Part shown: in pieces, positions 42,604 through 55,577 of the stretch
Layout of the letters: each line of letters begins with the position of its first letter
How positions within the stretch are numbered: the stretch's first letter is position 1
Assembly: GCA_964017145.1 (NCBI GenBank)
Contig: OZ024851.1
Span: 310,001 to 374,000, forward strand
DNA length: 64,000 nt
Reading direction: 5' to 3'
Source: Agrocybe praecox
Taxonomy: Eukaryota > Basidiomycota > Agaricomycetes > Agaricales > Agrocybaceae
The notes under the pieces: model-generated
Told to the model about the DNA's origin: nothing
The model's input: only the letters and a program-made list of their open reading frames with translations
Database searches by the model: none
Program-made: the position numbers and the translations under genes

Positions 42604-45600
42604 CGTTCAGCAGCAGCAGCAGCCCGATGGGCTCCTAGGGATGTACGTCGCAGATTCAGCACCAGGCACGGATGGGCATTTGGTTATTCTCCCTCTTTAC
42701 GTATATATGAATTTTTTTAATCGTATTTATCCACCAAAATATATCGTAGCCTTATACTTTCTTTATACATATGTGTTTCTTGATTCTGATGGTTCGTTTC
42801 CAAAAAATTAGAAGATTGAAGATTGAAGATTGAACAACAAGAAAGATTTGGAAGAAAAGATAAAAGTGCATGTGGCATTGCATTGCATGAATGGGGAATC
42901 ACTAAGCATAAAGTAAGTGTGAATTGACGATGAGAGGAGTGGTGATGAGAGAAGGCAGTATGAGTACGAGAAGAGATAAGAGGATCGGTGCGAGGGGAAT
43001 GGAAATGGAAAAATTGATTCCAAATGAGATGTGCACGCCGAGAAAGGGGCCATGAAAAGCGAGGGAGAGGGAAATAGATGAAGAAGCAAAATGAGGGAGA
43101 GAAAAAATATATAGGGAGAAATGGGAAGATTGAGTGGGTGTGCGCTGAATATGGAGGGTATTTTATAAGGGAAATGAAAGAATACCAAAACGTAGGATAG
43201 GATGAAATGAGATGAGGAGGGAAATAAATCATAAACACAACGAGTTTGAATAGCGCTATCGAAGAGGGAAGGGGAAAACAAGAAAATAACTTGAAGAAAA
43301 TAAGCACACGACGGCGCAAGACGAGAAAGAAGAAAGAACCGACACATATTTACATAGATAGCGAGCGGCAGGGAAAGAGATAAAGATAACCATATCAATA
43401 CTTTTTTGGTGTGCAGGTGCAGTGCGGGGTTTTGAGAGAACGAAGACAGCTGGCCATTCGTGGTGTTCGCGTTTATGGTGGTGCTGTTTGTGTCGGCCAC
43501 TAATGACGATATGGGTGAACTTGAAGTGTTGAACAGATCCAAGCAGGAAGAACCAGCGGAACGCGCTAAGAAGAACGTCGCGGAGTCATTACGATCGTCA
43601 CTGCGTCCGCGTCCAAGGTCAACGTGCCAGATGTCGAAGGGCATGTCAACGATAAGTGATAAGCGGATGGGCGGATGGGCGAATTAGAACAGTGGGAGGG
43701 GGAAAGGAAAGAATAGCAGTGGCGCTGGCGACGGAAAAAGTTTTTAAACAGCAAGTAGGCGAGTCAGGAATTCGAACGAGAAATGGGCATGCGATGGTCA
43801 CCGGTCAAATGGTATTGCATCACACGAGAGCGTATACGCGTTGTTGTCGTGCAGAGACATGGGGTAGAAGTGGAATGGGGGCATTCGATTGGTCATCTTC
43901 GATACATCCAAACCCTCTACCTAATTATATAATGATTCTTCCTCCCCGAGAGCCTCAGGCGTACGCGTAAGCGAAAGCACCAACCCTCTACCCGAACTTC
44001 CCAACTTCATTACCCTTCTTCAACTCATACCCCCAAAGCGTTGGCCCAAACCACCGATCCCAAGCCTAAACACTACCCATCCCCAGACAGGATGTGTGCA
44101 GCACGGTAAACTCGCATGCGGGTCCCGTCCTCTTGAGAGCACCCAACAGCGGGGCGACAAATAAAATCACATCTGTAATTCCAACGAGCGCCGCGGCAGC
44201 GGGATTCGTTAGGGCCAAAAAGGCCAACCGAGCATCATGCCAACGTGAATATGGTCCGGGTAGGGTACTCGCTCCTGTGGGTTTGGAGGGCCTTCGTCAA
44301 CGTTGAGACTCAAGCCGGGGGAAGCGGAACATCAAAATGAGTTTGAGGGAGATACCGGATGGGACAGAGAGAGGCGGAGGAGCGAGGAGCGAAACACGGA
44401 ATAGGGATTTATTTATTTATTTCGACTGTGTATTTCTGACGTATGGAAATCCCGACGAGGACCACGAGGAGAAGAAGCCCATAATTTCGTGATAGTAGTT
44501 GCTCTGTTCGTATTTGCATTTGGGGTGATGGTGGTTTTGGTGAGAAGCAGGCGAGAGCGACAGCCGCGACGAGGAACGGAAGGGGCGTCATTCCAATCGA
44601 TACGCCGACATCAGTGTCCGCATTCAAAGTCAGGATGGAAGCTTGCGCAGAGATAAGTGGTTGAAGAACAAGGAAAAATGGAGGTAATGATATTTTGAGG
44701 GCGGGTTGGGTATCCAGATGAAGAGGGATTCCGGGCCTAGGGGGTTGTCCAACCTAGCCTCCTTCATCCATGCAACCCAACCAAATGTCCTGAAGCCAAC
44801 CGACGCCCAAGCACCCTCGGAAGATCAGGAAGACTTGTTGTAACTTCTGTCTGCGCACATAGGCATGTTGACTTTAATTTGAACGGAGGACATGAGAAAA
44901 GGACGTACCAGCATTCATAACCGCGATAGCCATGCAGATGATGCATTGGGGCTCTTCACTCCGACGAGGAAATAATTGGCGTCTGAAAAGCCGTGTTGTG
45001 GTTATATAACCTGCACGCATGGTAATTATTTCAGTGTTCTGATGCGGAACGAAAAAGAAAATAACCAGCTCACATTATGCTTGAATTTACAGTGCTAGTC
45101 GGCCACTGAGCGCGTGGAGAATCTCAGAAGAGTGCATAAGTAAAGCATCAGCATGGTGAAATATACATCAATCTCGATGAGTACACAGCTAGAGTAATGA
45201 GGAAGAATTGGGAACAAGCGTAAAGAGAGCCGTGAACCAGCAAGCAAACCCCCTAACGGGCCTAACGACCAAATATAGGTCAATCGCCAGAGCCGAGATC
45301 GTGCCGCCTCCTGTCGGAGCTTTATTGGCATCTCGGAGTTTGATGCGCTAAATTTGCAGCATAGTTCCAACCTAGGCTAGCCGCGTTTTCGGATCGGATT
45401 TTTATATATCTTTCTGGTATAGAAACAGCCACCGGAAAACACGAAGGCGATTCTATCCCAAAGAAGCAAGTGAGCTGCTGAATTGGGATACATTTGTGTC
45501 TTTTTGCTGAGGTGGGATGACGATAGGGGTGTTATAAGAACCAAGGAGGATGCTCTCTCTCTTTCATCCTCAAAGGTACGTCGTATGCTGTCCTCCTTCC

Positions 45601-45709
45601 TTCGCCGCTCACACGACCCCAGAAATCTCTCCTTGTCCTTATCAAGTACGTCCCCCTCCCATCGTCTCGCTATTACACACTCTCACTACTCCAACAGACA
45701 AAAAAGACA
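42604..45709. other. Gene-poor region with purine-rich blocks
   Basis: Starts with a short CAG run. A strongly purine-rich plus strand at about 42,840-43,400 forms long minus-strand pyrimidine tracts. Other short frames (43,450-44,310 and around 45,100) have no recognised homology. No TIRs or RNA genes were identified. Confidence 0.4.
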
Positions 45710-46487
45710 ATGTACACCACCGTCCTTATCGCCCTCTGCATGGCCGCTACCCCTATCATGGCCTCCCCCGTTCCCGCACCACATGGAGTGGGCGTCGGTG
45801 TCGAAGCTCCTGAACGGTGAACCGTGCTCAGCTCTCAGGTGCGCACTGTGGCCCTAATAACCCTCATACGAGCACCCTGTCCACTTACGCGATCACTTCC
45901 ATCGCTCCCATTTCTTCTCCTGCTGCCTCTGCCCCTGACTCAACCCATTCTGCTTCGACGTCGTCCCATGCTGGTGCACCTACGACTACTAGAGTACCAC
46001 CACCACCACGCATACATCTGACCCTACGGCCACCTTGACCTCGACTGGGACACGTTTGGGAACGTCCACTACTGCCACCTCGGCGGGTGGTATCGCGACT
46101 ACCTTGCGTCCTGGCACTACTGCATCTTCATCTTCTACCGCCTCGGACCATGCTGGCACATCTCTATCCACGACGATGACGGCGTCTGCATTTTATTCGA
46201 TCACCGATCCATTCGGTACCTCTTCCATCTCGGCACATACCCCGTCGTCTTCCTCTGCACCACATGGCACTACGACCAACTCGGGTCTGAATCCCTCCTC
46301 CTCCTCCTCCTCCTCCTCGCGTCCCGTCTCGTCACCTTCCTCACCTGGAAGCTCTCCACGGTACGCAAACATGTCATGGTCCAACGACAAAGCGGAACGA
46401 ACATTGTTTATGAGAAGAACGAACGGAAAGAGGGCGGAGAAGGACGAGACGGGAATTGAGAGAAGACCCTTGGCCCGTAACACGTAA
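45710..46487 (+). pseudogene. Ser/Thr-rich secreted protein-like gene, frame broken
   Basis: ATG at 45710 opens a classical signal peptide (MYTTVLIALCMAATPIMASP) followed by PVPAPHG, but the frame stops at 45818. A second frame (45817-46038) and a third (46035-46487) both encode low-complexity Ser/Thr/Ala/Pro-rich sequence, such as THSASTSSHAGAPTTT and GTTASSSSTASDHAGTS, with a CTC-repeat-encoded Ser run near 46290. This is the composition of secreted or cell-wall O-glycosylated proteins. The joins have no convincing introns, so I read it as one gene broken by indels in repetitive sequence. Function unknown. Confidence 0.4.
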
Positions 46488-49400
46488 GGTTCATAGGTTA
46501 CCCAAGGGAATCAATCATAAAGAGCGAGACGGAGGACGCGCAATTTGGGCTGCGTAGGTATAGCTAGTGTTGGCCGCGGCGCATGACAAATGGATACCAG
46601 CAGAGGACTGCGATGGGCTCATCATCACTGCCGTGAGTTTAGCGCAAAGGCGAGGAAGGCAGGAGAGAGAGAATCAAGGAGAATTGGAAACGGCAATAGT
46701 TGGCAAGGAAAAGCAAGTGCGTTCAGATTCAAACCTGAACGATGCGACAAAAAGAGGAAAGACAACGGCGACATAAATGAATAACAAAAGAAAGGGGTCA
46801 AAAAATGAATCAAATAAGCAAGGAAGCAAAGACGCAGGAGTGAGAACGAGGTGCTCAAAGGGCGGATAATGGAAGTTGACCGAGTTCCAGCGTGGAAGAG
46901 CGGTCCGACAAGGCTGCATAACAGATAATCGCACAACCCATCGCAGCCACCGCCATGTCGCCCTTTCCCTCTTCCCAGTCGACGTTCTCCGCCCTATCGT
47001 AACATTGAACCCAATCCAGTTTCCACCACTCTTTTTCCACTTTGAGAATTCCGCTTGAATCCCTCCCAAGACCTCCCATGCTATATTCCGCCCTCCATAC
47101 AACCTCGCTCCCTGTTTTTCATAACGATGGCGCGCGTCCATCCACTCGCTCGCCCGTTCCAACTCCTGTTCAGCGCGCGGAGGCACCTCCAATACCCATA
47201 CACCCCACTCCGCGAAATTTCATCCTATTTTTGCAAATCCCATGTCTCCGAACCTCGGATGTGGTGCATGTACACGCCCAGGGCGTAGGCGCAGCCCCAA
47301 CACACAACCTTCTCCCACCGGTCCCACCATATTCTCGAGAGGTCTACTTTATATTCCCCGCTTCGTCCACCCATCTGTCCACGCAACCTCACTCGCTCAA
47401 CCTAAACCAAGGTACATCCGGCGCGATTTCGATCTTTTTTCGTAGGTGTCCAAACGAGGGAAAAAATCAGGAGAAGTATGCTGCAGAGGCGGAGGCAGAT
47501 GAAGGAAAGGGAAGGTAAGAAGCAGAGGAGAGAAAAGAAACCAAGGAAGCGAATGAAAGACAAAAGACAAAAACAAAAGGCGAATTCGTGTGACTGTGAC
47601 GCGCATTCGCATCATCTGAATCACCGGCGTCAATCATGTCACGGTCTGCGCGTCAACCTCCAAACGTTCAATTTCTAATAAGTAATACTACAAATTCCGT
47701 GTAAATAATTTCATTTTTACTTTAACCCTTAAAAATATAAAATAAACCACTCCCCGCTGTCCAGACTATAGTAGGGTCCGACCTGCGTCTGAACTTGAAC
47801 AGCACTCCCATCATCTCACTCGAGGTAGTTTTGACTGATACATATATACATCTATATGTATATACCATAGATTATTCTCAATCCCACGACAACCGTGTTC
47901 ATTGGACATGATTTATCCAGCCGCAAACATCACATCACATCAAGCTTACTCGAACATTGAACATTATCTGATACAGGACACCAATAACCGCTGCCATCGT
48001 ACAAAAAAAAAAGGCTACCAAGTCAAAAGTAGCATTTCCATCCCAATTTCCGAACAGCAGTCACTCATGGATGAAGACGAAGACGGGAGCGACAAAACAA
48101 GGAAGGAACATGCTTTCCCTTCCCTTCCATTTCCAGTCACATACACACATGTACATATTACATATTCTTAGCCTACGCCTATACATACAACTAACCAACC
48201 AACTCCAACGAATTAAACGGACACCTTTCTTGACATGTCAACCTTCCTTGAACATCCAGCAGTCGGCGGCGTCGATCCCATCCTATCTTTTCAGACGCAG
48301 CGAGCCCTGCTATTTTGCATCACCAGCTTCCAACCAAGGCACTCCTATTCCCTATCGTACAGTAAACGCAGAAACGAGCAAAAAAAAAAAGCCACCCGAC
48401 CCCGACGACGCTGGCATCACAGGAAGATGACGATAATATACGCTAACGGTTTTTGGGAGGACACAAACATAAAAACAAACAAACGATATACAGAGACAAG
48501 GGACCAATCATCTAACATTAAAATAGCAAGATTGAGACGCAGGCACCGCGTGCGTGCGTAGCGGCCACGATGCACAAACATCCGGATAGCTGAAGCCTGA
48601 TATGAGCAAGGGACAGCCGACCAGCGCCGGTCAGAGTGCAGGAAGAGAAAGACAAGAAGAAAAAAGCGGATTCAGATTAGAGGAAGAGGAAAGAAAATAA
48701 AATCGCTGTTCGAATGAGGGGCGATGTGAGAAAAAAGGTGAATGGAGAGGAGAAAGGAAGGAATACAGGAAGGAAGAAAAAAAATGAAAGAAAACCTGCA
48801 ACAAGCGTCATGGCATAATGATAAGAAGAACAATCATTATTTATTGGAAGAATGACGAACGGGATGAGGCAGGGTGAGAACGAGATGGAGATGGGAATGG
48901 GGATGGAACTCGACAAAAGACGCGAGAGAACGATTAGTCTACTGCATAAAGTCTATCGTCGCCGGCAGAAATACTCGAAAGAATGTTGAGGCGGAGGACG
49001 CACGCGCGCGCTTGCATACCCATAACCGTAGCCCATGAATACCCGGACAATAAACATGAGCGAAGTACATCGTCGCTGATGCGAGTTTAAGAGTAGGAAG
49101 AGGAACAGAAAAGAAAGAATTACAAAAAGAAAAGAAAGGAGGACCAGAACGCACGAGACAAGAAACGAAGTAAGAAAACCCCGAGTATGTACATACACGT
49201 CCATTCGCAAGAGTGCAGTGGGACTGATATCACGATACGACGCAAGATGGAACGGAATTTCTCTATAAAAAGAAGATCATACAGGAGAAGAATAAACGGC
49301 AGCGATAGTGGAGTTGCGGGGTTGATAGAGCAACGGTGGGGCGGGCGCAAGGATATGTAGCATAGAATAGACTGGGGAAAAATCCATGGCCAACGACGCA

Positions 49401-49740
49401 GACAAGAAAGAGACCGCGTGCATACTAGATTCCTAACATTCATTGGTGATACTATGCGAGCTGGGGACACGCGTGTGTCTGCCTAGGTGGGAATGGATAG
49501 ATCAAAAATGTTCAACGACGACGCGGAAAGACGAAGAGGCGCTCCAATCACGGAAAACCTCCAATCCAGACGTCAGCTTTCCAAACAATCGACTCCCATC
49601 CCGTCCCATCCATGCTAATGCATATGACGCACCCACATCCGTTCTCCATCCACCCATCCAAGTTTGTTCGCTGGTTCAACTCCCTGTCCACAGAGCCCGA
49701 CCGTCTATCCATCCAAATCCTATGGGTTCAGTTCTCCCTG
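46488..49740. other. Gene-poor region, possible decayed coding patch
   Basis: Alternating purine-rich (46,620-46,880; 47,440-47,590; 48,640-48,940) and mixed blocks. A minus-strand stretch at 46,860-47,190 is compositionally gene-like, with frames reading LDWVQCYDRAENVDWEEGKG and RASEWMDARHRYEKQGARLY, but I cannot assign it. Nothing else is recognised. Confidence 0.35.
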
Positions 49741-49927
49741 CTCCATCCACCAGTGATTTCTCTATGTCGTAGGGATCGATCCTCCTATTCATATTCGAAC
49801 CGAATCGAATCCCTACTGCTATTCCCTGCTCCATCCACCAGTGATTTCTCTATGTCGTAGGGATCGATCCTCCTATTCATATTCGAACCGAATCGAATCC
49901 CTACTGCTATTCCCTGCTCCATCCATC
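49741..49927. repeat. 88-bp tandem repeat, two copies plus partial third
   Basis: The unit beginning CTCCATCCACCAGTGATTTC at 49741 repeats exactly at 49829; a third copy starts at 49917 and breaks off after CTCCATCCA. Non-coding. Confidence 0.85.
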
Positions 49928-50605
49928 CAGCTGTTCGTTCCCTGTTCCAAATTCCATGCGAGAGTGAAAGAGAAGGATGACGACGAACGTCATTGTAAAC
50001 GACACCACATGGAGTCACCCAGAGTCGGAATCGGTTTCGTCATACATCAAGGTAGTACTTTCAGACATAAACAGGATTAGCAGAGAACGAGAGAAATGCG
50101 AGCCAGAGCCACAGCCCGAGGACAAAGCAAAGAAAGCACAAGGAAGGGAAGGATGGAAGCGGTGGGAAAGGCAGAGAAGACGAATCGTCCATCAGAAAAG
50201 AAAAAAGGGCAGTACGGAAGACGCGCGTGGATAGCTCCCGAATAACCGAATAACGGACTCGACAGGGATTCAAATATTCACACTTCAATTCGACCTATAC
50301 ATGCCACACAGTTTTAGCAGAGAAAATAATCAAGCTAACAAGGACATAAAGGAAAGAACAGAAGCGGTGGAGAGAGAAGAATGTACCACACACGGATATA
50401 TACGCAGTGCGTCGACGATCATCTAAAAGACGGGGAAGAAACGACGTTGAACAATAGTCTAGATCATCTGTGACTAAACGCGCCCCGGGCCCCTATATAG
50501 CACTGGAGTAAAACTTTTGCGTCACGTGTTTCTCCCACGACCCACGGCGCGTCTTTAATTAACTAGACTAGATATTGTAATTGTACGCGTTTATAAAGGT
50601 AAAAC
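49928..50605. other. Spacer upstream of the helicase remnant
   Basis: Purine-rich around 50,080-50,220. It includes a TCACGTG motif near 50522 and TTATAAA near 50591, possible promoter elements. No gene was recognised. Confidence 0.35.
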
Positions 50606-52723
50606 ATGCAGATTGCTCCAGAAACACCGCAAAAAGAGATATTCAAGTTCGAATCCACTCAAGGACGTAATCTGTATCAAAAAATATTGGCCCAATGTCT
50701 CCCATATGGCCCTCACGACTATCAACTTGACGGAATCACTGCAGTTCTCGATAGCATGGATATGTTAGCTATATCTGCCGGAAATCTATATATATATGAT
50801 TCTCCATGTCATTTTAGGAATTTTAGAGAATCCAAATCTGTGCCCAACGGCCAAATTTCCAAAAGATCCAGCAATTCTTGTTGTATACCCAACTACAGCA
50901 TTGGAAGAAGACCAAGTAAGTTAGCAAAAAAGATGTTACAGTACAGCTAAATATGTTTTTTGTCTAGAAGAAGAAGATGCATCAGTTAGGATTGTCAGCG
51001 AAGGCTATTAATGCGATGACAAAGATGCAAGCAGGCCAGAACGGCATTAACATTTGGATGTCGGTTGAGTCAAATGTTAATGTAATCCTGGTCTCGCCAG
51101 AGATGCTGTAGACTCGAGGGTTTGCGCATTTAATTGCCAGCCAAAAATTTCAAGCCAGATTAATTGCGATCGCTATCAATGAAGTCCATCTCCTTTCCAC
51201 TTGGGGTGAAACATTTCGATCGGCATTTCGACAAATTGGTTATATACGCAAGCGGTTCTCCAGTAGAGTTGCTACAATTGCAATGACTGCGACACTACAA
51301 AAGAAGAATATGCATATAGTTTGCAGTCACCTTGACCTTCAAGAAGGAAAATATCGTCTAGTCCGGCGGGACAATATACGACCAGACATACAGCGGATTT
51401 TCCGGACGTTAAATGCAACGCGATCAACAGATGGCTTTCCACAGCTAGACTGGGTACCCAAGCAAGCTGAAAAAAGCTTGATATTCTGCTCAAGAATTTG
51501 ATTCGGATTCCAAGTGGCTATTTATCTATGGCAATCTTCGCTTGTTCGATTCGAACTCCTCCGATTATAACAAGAAGACCATAGAAATCCTCGAGACCAG
51601 CAGCAGATCAAGTGTCACCGTGGCGACAGACAAGCTATCTGTAGGGGTTGATATTGCAGATTTTCAGACTGTCATTGTGGTGGATCCAAAAGACTTGGAT
51701 GACCTCTGGCAGAAAGCAGGCAGAGTAGGCCGTGACCGTCAAAAGGTCAAGAATCCCGAGGTCATTGTTTATATTCTCGCGCACCACATGAAGACAATTA
51801 TGCCGCTTAGCGAGGCAGCAACCGTGATAGCAAAGGACAGTGGAAGACAGAGGAAAAAGAAAAAAACTAGACAACGCTTCTGATGAAGGTGGTATTGATC
51901 AGAGCTTGAAGGAAGTCATTCTCTCGCGCTGTCACTCCGCGGGAATTAATCACTCATACGACAATCCAACCTCCGACCCGCCATGTTCTTCTCACTGCAC
52001 TACGTGCGCAACCCAAATTCCCTCGACACGGTCATCTTGTAACTGTAGTAAATGCTGCCCGGAGAATCCGGATGAACAGCACAGCATAGCAACCTCCAAA
52101 CCATGAAAGTCACAGCTCCCACTCAGAATGAGAGTTACTCAAGAAATGCGCAAGGTTGGAAAGAGGAAATTGGAAGCCTTCGAGAAGCAATATGGGAGAG
52201 CGCAGATGAGCGCAGCACGGAATTGCTTCCTATCGAATTATTTATTCCCGACCATGTCATCGACAACATCCTCGACAATTTTCCCTTTGCCCTGAGCAAA
52301 GATAATATCAAACCTCTTATTTCCGAGTCATCGTCCGATGGTGTATCAGATCCTGATGGTCAATTTGCAGTATCTGATCACTTGGCAGCATGTTCTCTGT
52401 TGCAACCTTTCTTGATTGATATACCTGCAAGTGCTGCTATATCCGACAGAAGCAGTGACATTTTGCTGGAAATATGGAGGCTACATTTTTGTTTCGAGGA
52501 TATGCGCGCTAAAAAGAAAGAAGATCAGCGTATAAAACGCATTTCCAAACGAGCGGAGGCAAATCCGTCCAACAGCACGGAGGCAAATTCAACATGTGTG
52601 GCGTCCCCACAGATGGATTCGGATAGTGCAAGCAGCTCCGCTGACGAGGAAAAGGAATTGGCGTTGAGGGAAATGGATGCGACCGCACCAAGTGGAATTC
52701 GATGGAGATTGAATCTGAGGTGA
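50606..52723 (+). pseudogene. RecQ-like DEAD/DEAH-box helicase, inactivated
   Basis: The N-terminal block RNLYQKILAQCLPYGPHDYQ LDGI is typical of the expanded agaricomycete RecQ-like helicases. The P-loop is destroyed: after LAISA only a GGAAA remnant remains and the frame shifts into YMILHVILGILENPNLCPTA and ILVVYPTTALEEDQ. The Walker B motif, usually DEVH, reads NEVHLLSTWG (AAT at 51178-51180). TAG at 51109-51111 follows VSPEML. The second RecA-like domain survives: ATDKLSVGVDIADFQTVIVV and QKAGRVGRD (motif VI arginine). After it comes a Cys cluster (PPCSSHCTTC...SCNCSKCCP) and a C-terminal region ending near 52723. ATP hydrolysis would be impossible. Its 3' end faces the DUF6589 gene about 70 bp away. 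Confidence 0.75.
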
Positions 52724-52791
52724 GTTATCAAGTTAATAAAATCACACAAATTTTAATCTATGGCGTACAGAGGAAATATACTCGAGGTTAT

Positions 52792-54990
52792 TTAAGTATC
52801 ATCTTCGCTATCACTGCCCTCTCCCTGTTGAATAAAAAAAGTTGGGTCCAAACTACCGTGCACATCCAGCGGCCGTAAGATTAATCTGCCGTTGGATACT
52901 TGTGAAATGGCAAGGGTCCCTTTCGGTGCATGCGTGATTTCCATCTCGGAATCAGACTCGGAATCAGACTCAGCGGAGCTCTCTGAACCAACGTACAAGG
53001 GGACAGTGCCGGATGGGGCTCGTACAGTTTTACGAACCCATTTCTTCAACTCCTTACTCCGAAGTTTACGAATTCCTTTTTGGAAGTCGTCAACAAATGG
53101 TTCCGAGTCAAAAGTTCGACCTGACCGGAGGGAATGAATTTCAGCTTCCTTATAACGGTCCAGTAGGATCCGCAGCTCGGCGTCCTCCAGACCATGACAG
53201 CTTTAATCTCGCAACATGGTGGATATTGCGCGACCATGCATTTCGAATGAAGTTAACCCCGTATTCAACACCTTTGCGTTGAAAAATTGTCTCTAATAGG
53301 CGATTGAAGTACTCCTGGATAAAATCACCTGCAGTCCAACTTCCATCTCGACCAGTTAGATTGACAAGTGTGAGTTGTAACAACGCAGCACGGAGTTCTT
53401 GATCGCATTCCAATTCTAATTTTGTGATCATTTCGAGCAGATAATTTGTATAGTTTGAATGACTGGATCCGGCGAACGTGAATAGAAGAACTTTAATAAT
53501 TTCCCAGAGGCGCCCGATGTCCCCTTCTGCAGTGGCAAGAGTTAATTCTCTTGCATACATCCCTTCGCAGATAAACGCAATCGACTTGGCCAAGACTTGG
53601 TCACCTTCAAACGGTTTTGCAGGCTCGTCATCGTCTTCAGTGTCACCGCCGGCAATGGTCTCTAGCTCTGCCTCCCACGGACTCCCAACAGGGATAGCTG
53701 AACATAGAGAATGCCTGTGCTGTGCTTTAACCTGCGCGCGTAATGTCGTGTATGACCGACATAGCTGTAATGCATGTCGCTCGATCTCTTCGATGGCGGG
53801 AATTTTCCTTTGAGCTGATAATGTCTTAAAATATTCTAATAGATTCTCCGTCTTGTAGGTGAGCCTATGCTGCATAAGCTTCAATAATGCCACACGCATA
53901 ACAAGCTATTTACTTACCTCCAACAATCTAATATGCGAGCATCGAGAACCACATTCAGTAATTCCACACTGGTGTCATAATCGACCTTCTTCAGATTTGA
54001 AGGCTTCTTGCAACCAATTTTATCAGCACTATTGCCCAGTGTTGAAGGGTCGTTGTTCAGATCCGTTCTCCAGTGCGATTCGAAGATGCGACTTAGGTTG
54101 GTCCACTCGGTGTGCCACCACTCGAGCATAGGCTCCATTATTTCGAATGAATCAAACGTGCCGTCTTGAAATAGAAGAAACTCTTTTGATTGTAGCATTT
54201 TTTCGAAGGTGAGACCATCTCCGCCAACTGGGAAAATCGTATTTTTGAAGGAATCAGGTGTTTGCCCACATTGAGCAAAGAAATCAAGCATGGCCTCCTT
54301 GAAGTCAGTGGGTATGTTCTCGTTACAGCTACTTAATGTCAAGGGATGGATCCTCGATGGTTTTGTTTCGAGTCGAAGTTTGGCTGCACGAGTGCGATAA
54401 AGCAGCGAAACTTCGCTTTTGAGGTGAGAGAGCTCGGGGATATAATGGATAAGTGTGTTCATCCACTGAAGTGTGCAGACGCGAAGCTCGACCTTTGATG
54501 ATAGAAGCCTCGTTGGTCGCCGGCGAGAGTACCTCGGGTTGGTTATCCCCAGAATAGCCTGTGAAATCCATTGAGGTGTGGTACATAAGCTCCCCATATG
54601 TCCAGTCAAGCTCGTTCTTCAAGAAAGTGTAAAAAATTTGCAACTTCTCGAAGGTGGCAAGCTCCTGAGAGGGGTGACCTGCTTCAAGCTTTCTCTTTTT
54701 GTTTTTGCTGATGGAGTGTTCTCTTTATCTTTTTCCTTTCGCCTTTTAGGGGGTCGTGAGGGAGTTGGGCACGAAGGAGTGTTGAGAACGGGGGTAAACG
54801 AGAGAGATGAGGGGTAACCTGAGAAATAGCTTGTTGTGCCGGTGTTGCCATACTGATGGCTCCAAGAAGGTGTGAGAGTACACGGAACACCGCTATATGA
54901 CGGAACTAGAGTCGCAGGTGAGTCCCACATAGGAAATTGGGACATAAGACACGCGATTGCACTTGGGGACCGTGACGCGTCCTTAAACGA
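52792..54990 (-). pseudogene. DUF6589 protein, frameshifted
   Basis: Domain blocks in order from the 5' side: ATFEKLQIFYTFLKNELDWT then YGELMYH (about 54,640-54,590), FPVGGDGLTFEKMLQSKEF (about 54,230), FDSFEIMEPMLEWWHTEW (about 54,150), CKKPSNLKKVDYDTS and LNVVLDARILDCW (about 53,950). After an intron come KPFEGDQVLAKSIAFI, IIKVLLFTFAGSSHSNYTNY, LVNLTGRDGSWTAGDFIQEY and KGVEYGVNFI. These match DUF6589, an agaricomycete family of unknown function. Frame changes near 54,650, near 54,560 and at about 53,196 break the protein. The last shift separates RLKLS from HGLEDAELRILLDRYKEAEI. The C-terminal acidic Ser/Glu/Asp tail ends at 52792. It converges with the helicase remnant, and the pair may have travelled together (inference). 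Confidence 0.65.
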
Positions 54991-55577
54991 TGACGAGGAC
55001 TTAAACAATCACGCGCACGACGCGTTTGTTATATTAGATCACATGTACGATAAACGTGGTGCGTGGGAATATGAAGTGATCGAGTGACACTCATCAAAAA
55101 AACGGAATATCGGAGTTTGCTTACAGGAGACTAGTTGAACAAGTCCCAGCGTGGATGGGGGAAGGGTAACGAGCGAGAAAAAAAACACAATCCGATGAGG
55201 ACGTACCAGGTGAAGCTTCAGCGCTTCAGCTGCTGCTGCTGCTGGGCGCGATTCGTTATAAGTCATGGTTGTAGCTGCTGGTAACGCAAACGTCAGTAAT
55301 GTATAAACTACAACTCATTAGAAGAAAACGACTCGTACCTCGTCCCGATATCGATCGACTTTCCTCGCTCATGTTCGCCATTTGTGTTCAAACGAGGCCT
55401 AACGGGATTCACATCCACTTGATTGACAGGTGGTATGATGTGATCATTGACAGCTGTCACGTCCCTATTGCCAGGACTAATTCTGTCTTCCATACCGCCA
55501 TTTGCAACCTCGCTGAACTGGAAACCTGCGCCTGGAATCGTATAATCCAGGTTCTGTCTCTGCTCCAGATGTCTCTT
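54991..55577. other. Spacer containing a third copy of the 62-63 kb segment
   Basis: About 80-100 bp at 55,230-55,330, including AACGTCAGTAATGTATAA and CTACAACTCATTA, closely match 62,190-62,280 and partly 62,935-62,990. A GCT run lies at 55,232-55,246. No intact gene was recognised. Confidence 0.5.

Larger units (their letters stand above)
40467..42790 (+). pseudogene. Unknown reading frame split by the 40.6-42.6 kb element
   Basis: The frame ending ETYDVATSVQ at 40594 stops shortly after entering the element. If the element and one AGTA copy are left out, the same frame continues from 42604 as VQQQQQPDGLLG and stays open for about 60 more codons. This continuity supports insertion into an exon. 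The predicted protein is not recognised, its start is uncertain, and it could be a chance frame. Confidence 0.35.

Noticed and set aside
43770..43850. tRNA-like TTCGAA box on the minus strand
   Set aside because: The five bases on each side of the loop do not pair and no acceptor stem or A box could be matched.
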